Source: Prevotella sp. UBA2746
GTDB lineage: Bacteria > Bacteroidota > Bacteroidia > Bacteroidales > Bacteroidaceae
Reading direction: 5' to 3'
DNA length: 56,714 bases
Assembly (NCBI GenBank): GCA_002353555.1
Contig: DEJO01000010.1
Span: forward strand, 13,312 to 70,025
Shown here: piece after piece, positions 33,233 through 39,415 of the stretch
Position numbering within the stretch: the first letter of the stretch is position 1
Layout of the letters: each line of letters opens with the position of its first letter
The notes under the pieces: generated by a model
Told to the model about the DNA's origin: nothing
Database searches by the model: none
What the model saw: only the letters and a program-made list of their open reading frames with translations
Made by a program: the position numbers and the translations under genes

Positions 33233-33468
33233 CTCCCCATGATATGTGCTAAGTGTTCGTCCTGTGATATTTCTTCGTTAGTAATGTTGACCATACCGCG
33301 CAACTTTTTAAACTCAGCAGAAACTTGTCTTCTCTTTGGTTTAGGTTCCTCCATGGACTCTGTGATATAAGTCACTACTATCAATTTCTGCTCACGGGTC
33401 ATACCATCAAGCACCCCTAAATAAGGTGCCATCGGAGTTTCCTTTATTCTTTTCGCTAAAGTAGTCAT
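33229..33468 (-). CDS. Probable antitoxin of the PIN pair
   Basis: The 79-residue protein starts at MTTLAKRIKETP (33468); the upstream open frame is not protein-like. It contains REQKLIVVTYITESMEEPKPKRRQVSAEF and ends acidic, resembling small Bacteroidota antitoxins of PIN/VapC pairs. No standard DNA-binding motif is obvious. The 4-bp overlap with the toxin indicates translational coupling. Confidence 0.7.
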   Translation of the reverse strand: MTTLAKRIKETPMAPYLGVLDGMTREQKLIVVTYITESMEEPKPKRRQVSAEFKKLRGMVNITNEEISQDEHLAHIMGR

Positions 33469-33505
33469 ATCTCTAATGTTTTTAATTACGGCGGCTAAGT
33501 TACAA

Positions 33506-33513
33506 CAAAAATA
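33506..33513 (-). promoter_or_regulatory. -7 box of the toxin-antitoxin pair
   Basis: TATTTTTG on the minus strand, 37 bp before the antitoxin start; the -33 box is not clear. Confidence 0.4.
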
Positions 33514-33589
33514 CCAATAAACAAAATAATAAGCGAATACTTTCAAGCGTAGTAACGCAATTACCCCCTGGAATAAAAATGCTGAAACA

Positions 33590-33621
33590 TTTGGAATTTC
33601 AAGAAAAATGTTGTAACTTTG
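33590..33621 (+). promoter_or_regulatory. Forward promoter with no gene, aimed at the 22-bp repeat array
   Basis: TTTG (33590-33593), 20 bp, then TAACTTTG (33614-33621) is a full consensus promoter. No open frame of credible length lies ahead of it on the plus strand. The seven-unit repeat begins 56 bp downstream. Confidence 0.55.
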
Positions 33622-33676
33622 ACTTCGAAATTCCATCCAAGAAGGAATGCAGAAATAAAAAGAATGGTATCGTTAA

Positions 33677-33830
33677 CCTATAGGTTTTCATATAAGAACT
33701 TGCAGGTTAACATATAAAAACCTACAGGTTTTCATTTGAAAACCTGTAGGTTTTTAATTTCATGACATTGAGTTTATCCCTTCATCACATTGGTTTTGTC
33801 CCTTCATCATATAGGTTTCGTACCGTGAGA
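33677..33830. repeat. Seven tandem 22-bp repeats
   Basis: Seven units of exactly 22 bp run without indels from 33677 (CCTATAGGTTTTCATATAAG..) to 33830. Units 1-4 are of the form CCTnnAGGTTTTnATnT; units 5-6 share ATTGNGTTT..TCCCTTCATC; unit 7 begins ATATAGGTTTCGTACC. All share a GTTt core at the same place. The period is two helical turns. Units have diverged, so it is an old array. The array lies between the toxin-antitoxin promoter and the end of prmA, both minus strand. Confidence 0.85.
33716..33755. terminator. Hairpin formed by repeat units 3-4
   Basis: AAAAACCTACAGGTTTTCA pairs with TGAAAACCTGTAGGTTTTT with almost no loop, flanked by A- and T-tracts. It could end a transcript from the promoter at 33590, giving an RNA of about 125 nt, and may also act in the other direction. 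Confidence 0.5.
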
Positions 33831-33881
33831 TACATGCAATTGACGCTCGATAAGGTGTGATTGTAAGATATGTTTTATCTC

Positions 33882-34742
33882 TCAGCCGCCTGTGTTGCTG
33901 AGGATGAGGCAGCACCAGTTGTTGTCGGTCTTGCGGCTGAGCTCTTGCAGTCCGAGTTCGGCAGCCCGTTGAAGGAGTAGGGGAGCGTCGTCCTCGTAGA
34001 AGCCGCTGAGGATGAGTATGCCGTGAGGCTGCATGACGCTATGGAAGGCATCCATGTCGTCGAGGAGGATGTTGCGGTTGATGTTGGCGGTGACGATGTC
34101 GAAGATGCCGTTGATATGTGAGAGCACGCTCTTGTCGCCCTCCAGGACGTCAATCTCCACGTTGTTCAGCTCGGCGTTGTGCTGGGTGTTCTTCACGCTC
34201 CAGTCGTCGATGTCGTAGCCCACCACCTCTTCGGCACCTAATTTCTTGGCGATGATGCCGAGGATGCCCGTTCCGCAGCCGCAGTCGAGCACCCGTTTTC
34301 CGTTGATGTCGTGTTCGAACAGGGCCGATGCGACCATGCGTGTGGTCTCGTGGTTGCCTGTTCCGAAGGCCTGGCGTGCCTCTATGCCGATGAGCAAGGC
34401 GTCGGCAGCAGCGTCGGCAGGCGGTTCGCGCAGTGCATCGTAGACGATGCAGCGGTCGCAGATGACGATGGGTGCGAAGCCTTCAGCCTCCCATTGCTCG
34501 TTCCAGTCCTTGTCTTCCATCTCCGTGACGTCGTAGGTGATGGTGGTGCCGGCAATGGGGAACTGTTGCAGGGCGTCGTCTAAGGCCTGCTTGTCGAAGA
34601 GGTCGAGCGGTGCATAGCCTTTCATGCCGTCTTCGGCATCGATGAACGAGTCGAAACCCGTCTCTGCCGTCAGTGCCGTCAGTATGTCGCAGGCGTCCTG
34701 CGTCTTGGGCGTTATCTTGAAATAGATTTCGTAATATCTCAT
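33882..34742 (-). CDS. prmA: Ribosomal protein L11 methyltransferase
   Basis: PrmA trimethylates ribosomal protein L11 using SAM. The 286-residue protein starts MRYYEIYFKITPKTQDACDI (34742). It has RQAFGTGNHETTRM, the SAM loop LDCGCGTGILGIIAKKLGA and DIVTANINRNILL, the N-I/P-like catalytic motif. The C-terminal LILSGFYEDDAP matches too. Length fits the Bacteroidota enzyme. It is a single gene with its own -7 box. Confidence 0.93.
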   Translation of the reverse strand: MRYYEIYFKITPKTQDACDILTALTAETGFDSFIDAEDGMKGYAPLDLFDKQALDDALQQFPIAGTTITYDVTEMEDKDWNEQWEAEGFAPIVICDRCIVYDALREPPADAAADALLIGIEARQAFGTGNHETTRMVASALFEHDINGKRVLDCGCGTGILGIIAKKLGAEEVVGYDIDDWSVKNTQHNAELNNVEIDVLEGDKSVLSHINGIFDIVTANINRNILLDDMDAFHSVMQPHGILILSGFYEDDAPLLLQRAAELGLQELSRKTDNNWCCLILSNTGG

Positions 34743-34763
34743 GGTTATGTTAAAATTTCGATG

Positions 34764-34771
34764 CAAATATA
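34764..34771 (-). promoter_or_regulatory. -7 box of prmA
   Basis: TATATTTG on the minus strand, 21 bp before the start; no clear -33 box. Confidence 0.45.
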
Positions 34772-34813
34772 TAAAAAATAGGGAAAAACCTATCATGTAT
34801 TAGGGAATTTCCG

Positions 34814-34821
34814 TATTTTTG
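34814..34821 (+). promoter_or_regulatory. -7 box of the low-complexity secreted protein gene
   Basis: TATTTTTG on the plus strand, 100 bp before the start at 34922; no clear -33 box. Confidence 0.4.
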
Positions 34822-34921
34822 CAGTTAAAGAAATCATAATTTTGCACTGTGGAAAAGCATTTATGCAACAAGCACAGTTACGGATTATCGTTACAGACAG
34901 ATGATATAAACAGATAGAAAG

Positions 34922-35794
34922 ATGAAAAAGTTAGTATTTCTTTTTACGCTGATGGGGCTGATGCCATGGTCGCTGATGGCTCAGGACGACCTCTACTTCA
35001 CCCCGACAAAGGTGGTAGAGCCCGACCCCACGGTCTTCACTGACGAGCCGGCATACTATGTCGGCAGCGACCGTGATGTAGACGAGTACAACCGTCGTGG
35101 TGTGTATCGCAAGATTGGTGTTGACTCTCTTGGGAACGACATCATCGAGTTTGACACCTATGACAGCAAGCGCCACGCCGCCGCCAACGACTCGTTGCTC
35201 AGGAAGTATGAGCAGATGGCAGAAGACTTTGAGTACACCCGCCGCATGAGCCGCTACGACGACTTCTACGGCTGGTACGACCCGTGGTTCTACGGCTGGC
35301 GTGGATGGTACGGCTACTATCCGTGGTATGACCCTTGGTATGACCCCTGGTACGATCCTTGGTACTACGGATATGGCTGGAGATGGCGCAGCTGGTACGA
35401 TCCGTGGTACTATGGCTGGCACCGTCCTTACCGCTACTGGCACGGTCCTATTTACACTTATCGCCGCGGTGGACTGACCGGCACGCGCAACCACTCCTAT
35501 ACGTATGGTGGCGGTCGCGGCAATCGCGGCAGCGTGCGCGACTTCTCAGGCACGCGCATGGTGAAGCCCGGTTCGGGCTCCTTCGGCAGCCATTCCGGTA
35601 ACTCCTCACGCTTCGACAACGGCTCCTTCGGCAGTCGTGGCTCCTTCGGCAGCGGTTCCTTCGGCGGTTCCCGTGGAGGTTCCTTCGGCGGAGGCGGCTC
35701 CTTCGGTGGCTCCCGTGGCGGCTTCGGCGGCGGTGGCGGTTCGTTCGGCGGCGGCTCACGCGGTGGCGGCGGCTCGTTCGGAGGACGGAGATAA
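34922..35794 (+). CDS. Secreted low-complexity protein rich in Trp-Tyr-Asp-Pro and Gly-Ser-Phe repeats
   Basis: The 290-residue protein has a signal peptide (MKKLVFLFTLMGLMPWSLMAQ). After a 90-residue acidic segment comes an aromatic block with repeated WYDPWY units (about residues 115-165), then a glycine-rich tail of GSFGG/SRGG units (about 210-290). It is exported; envelope location is likely. The sequence suggests an aggregating or surface-coating role, but none is known to me. Inferred partner: the FadL-like outer-membrane protein encoded 102 bp downstream. Confidence 0.75.
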   Translation: MKKLVFLFTLMGLMPWSLMAQDDLYFTPTKVVEPDPTVFTDEPAYYVGSDRDVDEYNRRGVYRKIGVDSLGNDIIEFDTYDSKRHAAANDSLLRKYEQMAEDFEYTRRMSRYDDFYGWYDPWFYGWRGWYGYYPWYDPWYDPWYDPWYYGYGWRWRSWYDPWYYGWHRPYRYWHGPIYTYRRGGLTGTRNHSYTYGGGRGNRGSVRDFSGTRMVKPGSGSFGSHSGNSSRFDNGSFGSRGSFGSGSFGGSRGGSFGGGGSFGGSRGGFGGGGGSFGGGSRGGGGSFGGRR

Positions 35795-35801
35795 TGGGAT
35801 A

Positions 35802-35845
35802 ATTGACAATTGATAATTGACAATTGATAATTGACAATTGATAAT
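35802..35845. repeat. Six 7-bp repeats (ATTGACA/ATTGATA alternating)
   Basis: ATTGACA and ATTGATA alternate three times each, beginning 7 bp after the stop of the low-complexity gene. It is the same 7-bp family as in the MATE-xseA gap and inside nspC. Confidence 0.9.
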
Positions 35846-35896
35846 TATCGTGCAAACCGAATGCAATACACCTATATATAAATGACAACAATAGCA

Positions 35897-37405
35897 ATGA
35901 AAAAGTATATGTTAGCAGCAGCTGCGTTCATGGCGGTAATGCCAATGGCTGCACAAGAAACTTACGAGAACGCAAAACTGATGGGTGACGACCTCAATGG
36001 TACTGCCCGCTATGTAGGTATGGGTGGAGCTATGGAGGCACTTGGTGCCGACATCTCTACCATCAGCACCAACCCAGCCGGTCTGGGACTGTTCCGCCAC
36101 TCCATGGTTGCGGGGTCTGCAAGTGTCAAGTTCCAGTCGGGAGCACCCTCCTATGCCAATGGCAGCAAGTCGCATGTCAGCTTCGACCAACTGGGATTTG
36201 TCTATTCCATGCGTACCCGTCCCAACTCCTGGCTGAACCTGGCGGTCAACTATCACAAGAGCAAGGACTTCAACTACATTCTCGCTGCCACCAACGGCTT
36301 GCAGAATGCGTCGCAGAACAAGCAGACCTTCGACAAGCTGAACAATAAAGTGTTCACCAAGAGCACCGACCTGACCTATAGCCAGATAGACGCCCTGTAC
36401 ATGAACACGTCGCTCTACGACAAGACAACCAACACCTTGACATACCTCAATGCAACGGATTTCCAGATGAACCGTGAGCATGAAGGATATATTTCTAATT
36501 TCGACTTCAGCATCAACGGCAACATCCACGACCGCGTCTTCCTGGGTATCACCTTCGGAGTCAAGGATGTCAGATACAAGCATAACGGTCTGTATACCGA
36601 GCTTCTTGCCAACGACGGTGTCGTCGATGTCAGCGACAACCGCGAGATAACAGGTACCGGCTTCGGCATCAAGGCGGGTGTCATCGTGCGCCCCGTAGGT
36701 GACTCTCCCTTCCGTATCGGTGCATACGTGCATACTCCTACTTGGTACAGTCTGACCACATCCAACACCACCACGATGACTGAAGGGGGCAGAATGGGTG
36801 AGACCTATGACTTCAGCCTCTATACGCCATGGAAGTTCGGCTTCTCACTGGGACACACCATAGGCAAGAACCTGGCTTTGGGTGCCACCTATGAGTATAC
36901 CGACTACAGCAGCGCCGATACCCGCATCAATGACGGCGCTTTCTATGACAGGTACTACGACCGCTTCTATGAGCGTACTCGCAGGGATGCAGAGATGAAT
37001 GACAATACCAAGAAGTCGCTCAAAGGTGCTTCTACCATCAAGGTGGGTGCAGAGTACAAGCCGCTGCCCGAACTGGCGCTGCGTGTGGGTTACAACTATG
37101 TGTCGCCCAAGTATAAGGAGAGCGGATACAAAGATCCTACCCTCTATTCTCCCGGTACCTATTATACCAGTGCTACCGACTATACCAACTGGAAAGGTAC
37201 CAACCGCATCACCTTCGGTGTCGGCTATCAGAAGAAAGGCTTCAACATAGACCTTGCCTACCAGTATGCTACACAGAAGGGCGAATTCTGTCCGTTCTCC
37301 ACTTACAACGGTGATGCCGATCCTGACTTGAACAACGTGCCGTCGGTGAGCACCGTGAAAGATAATCGCCATCAGTTGTTGCTCACATTTGGCTATCACT
37401 TCTAA
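35897..37405 (+). CDS. FadL/OmpP1-family outer-membrane transporter-like protein
   Basis: The 502-residue outer-membrane protein has a signal peptide (MKKYMLAAAAFMAVMPMAAQ). GTARYVGMGGAMEALGADIS followed by NPAGLGLFR is the FadL/OmpP1/TodX pattern, and the C-terminus ends in an aromatic strand (LLLTFGYHF). The family forms 14-stranded barrels importing hydrophobic compounds; the substrate here is unknown. A start 15 bp upstream (35882) is possible but the signal peptide fits 35897. Confidence 0.82.
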   Translation: MKKYMLAAAAFMAVMPMAAQETYENAKLMGDDLNGTARYVGMGGAMEALGADISTISTNPAGLGLFRHSMVAGSASVKFQSGAPSYANGSKSHVSFDQLGFVYSMRTRPNSWLNLAVNYHKSKDFNYILAATNGLQNASQNKQTFDKLNNKVFTKSTDLTYSQIDALYMNTSLYDKTTNTLTYLNATDFQMNREHEGYISNFDFSINGNIHDRVFLGITFGVKDVRYKHNGLYTELLANDGVVDVSDNREITGTGFGIKAGVIVRPVGDSPFRIGAYVHTPTWYSLTTSNTTTMTEGGRMGETYDFSLYTPWKFGFSLGHTIGKNLALGATYEYTDYSSADTRINDGAFYDRYYDRFYERTRRDAEMNDNTKKSLKGASTIKVGAEYKPLPELALRVGYNYVSPKYKESGYKDPTLYSPGTYYTSATDYTNWKGTNRITFGVGYQKKGFNIDLAYQYATQKGEFCPFSTYNGDADPDLNNVPSVSTVKDNRHQLLLTFGYHF

Positions 37406-37496
37406 TGCCAAGGATAGGCTGTGTGCCCATACAACAGTAAACAGATGGTTACTAATATTAAAAAGTATAAAAACGGCAATAAAATTTTGGGTTTTT

Positions 37497-37528
37497 CTTG
37501 CACAAAAGAAAACTTTGGAATATCTTTG
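37497..37528 (+). promoter_or_regulatory. Promoter of a candidate small RNA
   Basis: CTTG (37497-37500), 20 bp, then TATCTTTG (37521-37528) is a full consensus. No open frame follows it before a terminator about 110 bp on. Confidence 0.6.
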
Positions 37529-37534
37529 CACCAG

Positions 37535-37650
37535 AATTTAAAACGCTATCATTTCATAGCAAAATATTAGTTTTTTTAGTGGTTAATTTAGTTTTAGTAA
37601 GTATGTAAGATAAGAACTTCGTCGTGAGGGCGAGGTTCTTATTCTTTTTA
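37535..37650 (+). ncRNA. Candidate small RNA, about 115 nt
   Basis: The stretch from the promoter at 37497-37528 to the terminator at 37610-37650 has no start codon followed by a useful open frame. It contains one early hairpin (GCTATCATTTCATAGC), an A/T-rich middle and an intrinsic terminator. This is the layout of an independent small RNA. Family unknown. An untranslated leader for 37906 is unlikely because of the terminator and a second promoter at 37750. Confidence 0.45.
37610..37650 (+). terminator. Intrinsic terminator of the candidate small RNA
   Basis: ATAAGAACTTCG pairs with CGAGGTTCTTAT around a 9-base loop and is followed by TCTTTTTA. Confidence 0.75.
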
Positions 37651-37722
37651 TAGGTTTTGTCTGATACACTCACGCCCCTTGATGCCGCCACTCTTCAACA
37701 GCATTTCTGACTTTTTTCAGCC

Positions 37723-37781
37723 TTTCGCAAGCCTTGTGTTTGGTATTGTTTTGGAGAATCGCGAACAATTCCTTACTTTTG
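37723..37781 (+). promoter_or_regulatory. Palindrome-type promoter, degenerate copy 4
   Basis: TTTG (37750-37753), 20 bp, TACTTTTG (37774-37781). A partly conserved palindrome CGCAAGCCTTGTG is centred at 37732, 18 bp before the -33 box. Between palindrome and -33, ATTGTTTTGGAGAAT is shared with the copies at 50310 and 51718. It would drive the 69-residue protein at 37906. Confidence 0.55.
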
Positions 37782-37905
37782 TAGCATGAAAGCAGCTATT
37801 AACTTTGTTCACTAAGAGGTCTGACAATGATGAGTGTATGGAGAAGAAATAGAACATCATCCTTTTACTGAATGAAAGGATAGAAGCTAATGATGGATTG
37901 AAGTG

Positions 37906-38115
37906 ATGAAAGAAGTATACGAGATTATAGACAATGGGGAGGTCATTTGGTTAGACAAACCCGAAGAAGAAGGATGGGACATAGATGTCTTTATGGCACG
38001 CAGGCAGCTGGAGGATGTGCTCTACCGATCACCTGAGGTAGCCAATCTGATTTATCTGCTCGAACTGGATATGGTCGTAGAGACGAATCATGAATATTTT
38101 CCGTATGTATGGTAG
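37906..38115 (+). CDS. 69-residue acidic protein, paralogue of 51138-51347
   Basis: The protein begins MKEVYEIIDNGEVIWLDKPE and ends VVETNHEYFPYVW. Its paralogue at 51138 is the same length and nearly the same along its whole length, including LIYLLxLDMVVETNHEY. Both are cytoplasmic (no signal) and acidic. Both follow a palindrome-type promoter. A GTG three bases upstream is a less likely start. I do not know the family. Confidence 0.75.
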   Translation: MKEVYEIIDNGEVIWLDKPEEEGWDIDVFMARRQLEDVLYRSPEVANLIYLLELDMVVETNHEYFPYVW

Positions 38116-38148
38116 TAGCAATCTTTCATGGCTTTATAAGTAAAGGTG

Positions 38149-38565
38149 TTATTTCATTTTTGCTTTTAATAGTTCCAGGGCATCAGCTGCATATATGCTT
38201 CCCTTGCGTTTTGCTGTTTTATATTCTTTCTGTGCCTCCTTGAGATATCCAAGTCTTTCATAGGCTATTCCACGCATGAAATAAAGTTCAGCATTCCAAA
38301 AGCCTGTGTTCAGTGCGCTTTCTGTATATATGAGCACATTTCTCCATTCATCATTTTTTGCTGCTTCAAAAGCCATGTCAACATACATTTCATAATTCTG
38401 TTTTCGGATTCCATACGTTTGAGCGTGAGACTGAATGGCCATGTTCATCATGCCAGAATCATATAAATCAACTGTTGGCAAAGGCACACTCTGTGCCTGC
38501 ACATTAAGGAAGCATCCACAAACTAATGCTGTTACCAAAGTTTTTCTCATCTTTTTCATTTTCAT
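38149..38565 (-). CDS. Secreted TPR-like protein
   Basis: The 138-residue protein has a signal peptide (about MRKTLVTALVCGCFLNVQAQ) and two TPR-like helical pairs (YEMYVDMAFEAAKNDEWRNV, then AELYFMRGIAYERLGYLKEAQKEY). It probably acts as a periplasmic interaction module. It is convergent with 37906 and is a lone gene on the minus strand. ATG codons at 38559 and 38550 are also possible starts. Confidence 0.65.
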   Translation of the reverse strand: MKMKKMRKTLVTALVCGCFLNVQAQSVPLPTVDLYDSGMMNMAIQSHAQTYGIRKQNYEMYVDMAFEAAKNDEWRNVLIYTESALNTGFWNAELYFMRGIAYERLGYLKEAQKEYKTAKRKGSIYAADALELLKAKMK

Positions 38566-38727
38566 TTCTCCTTATACTTTTTTGTTGTTACAATATGATT
38601 TAAGTTATTCTAATTCGGTTGCATCCAAGAATACCATGAGAACTTGAAGAATATAGGTTTTGGCTAATACCCAAAATTGCATAGTGCAGATGCAACTCTG
38701 CTGCTATGCAATTTCATTTCAGGTTGA

Positions 38728-39222
38728 TTACCTGTCGTAACTTGAGCCGATATTATTGCCGTAAGCATCATAATAGGTTGTAGTTGTCCCACCCCCATAA
38801 TTGGAGCGAGTTGTAGACGAACTGATACTGCTTCCGTACTGGTCATAGTAGTTGGTAGTCGTTCCTCCACCATAGTTAGAACGGGTCGTGGAACTGCCTG
38901 CGCTGCCACCGTACTGATCATAATAATTGGTAGTGTAGCCACCACCATAGTTGGAACGAGTTGTAGAGCTGCCAGTACTTCCTCCGTATTGGTCATAATA
39001 GTTCGTAGTAGTCCCTCCGCCGTAATTAGAACGGGTAGTAGCACTGCCAGTACTACTACCATACTGGTCGTAGTAGTTTGTGGTGTAACCTCCACCATAG
39101 TTGGAGCGTGTTGTTGACGAACCGATACTGCTACCATACTGGTTGTAATAGTTTGAGCTGTACTGTGCGTTAGCTGTGATGGCGAATACGACAGCCATCA
39201 ATGTCATTATTAACTTTTTCAT
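38728..39222 (-). CDS. Secreted protein of five 25-residue Tyr/Gly/Ser/Thr repeats
   Basis: The 164-residue protein starts at MKKLIMTLMAVVFAITANAQ (39222), a signal peptide. The rest is five nearly identical 25-residue units (core TTRSNYGGG then TNYYDQYGS) and a partial sixth. The 75-bp DNA units are also alike, so copy number may vary. The composition is Tyr/Asn/Gly/Ser, as in extracellular fibre or adhesive proteins. Function unknown. Confidence 0.75.
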   Translation of the reverse strand: MKKLIMTLMAVVFAITANAQYSSNYYNQYGSSIGSSTTRSNYGGGYTTNYYDQYGSSTGSATTRSNYGGGTTTNYYDQYGGSTGSSTTRSNYGGGYTTNYYDQYGGSAGSSTTRSNYGGGTTTNYYDQYGSSISSSTTRSNYGGGTTTTYYDAYGNNIGSSYDR

Positions 39223-39258
39223 AATCGCTTTGTTTTTGGTTATACTTCTTTTTGTTTG

Positions 39259-39290
39259 CAAAATTACTTTTTGTTGTTTATTTGCCCAAG
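39259..39290 (-). promoter_or_regulatory. Promoter of the 25-residue-repeat protein
   Basis: On the minus strand CTTG (39290-39287), 20 bp, then TAATTTTG (39266-39259), 37 bp before the start. Confidence 0.6.
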
Positions 39291-39340
39291 CAGAATCACT
39301 TTCACAACCTTGTTTTTGACTCTTTTTCGGGCTTTCTTCA

Positions 39341-39375
39341 TCCTTTTATACCCAAAAGAAAGAAAAGGTAACCGG
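39341..39375. repeat. Element at the left edge of the CHAT/caspase region (inverted relative of 45580-45720)
   Basis: The reverse complement reads GGTTACCTTTTCTTTCTTTTGG followed by GTATAAAAGG in outline, resembling the two direct copies at 45580-45628 and 45673-45720. It lies just upstream of the CHAT gene. Confidence 0.5.
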
Positions 39376-39392
39376 CTTTTGAAGAAAATTTG

Positions 39393-39400
39393 TATTTTTG
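39393..39400 (+). promoter_or_regulatory. -7 box of the CHAT gene
   Basis: TATTTTTG lies 15 bp before the start at 39416, so the leader would be very short. No clear -33 box at 19-21 bp. Confidence 0.4.
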
Positions 39401-39415
39401 CAGATAATTATCTCT

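Noticed and set aside
33677..33830. Possible CRISPR array in the 22-bp repeats
   Set aside because: The 22-bp units are directly adjacent with no unique spacers, have diverged from each other, and no cas genes are near.
37735..37790. Independent tRNA or riboswitch upstream of 37906
   Set aside because: No cloverleaf or known riboswitch core could be drawn; the sequence is explained by the palindrome-type promoter.
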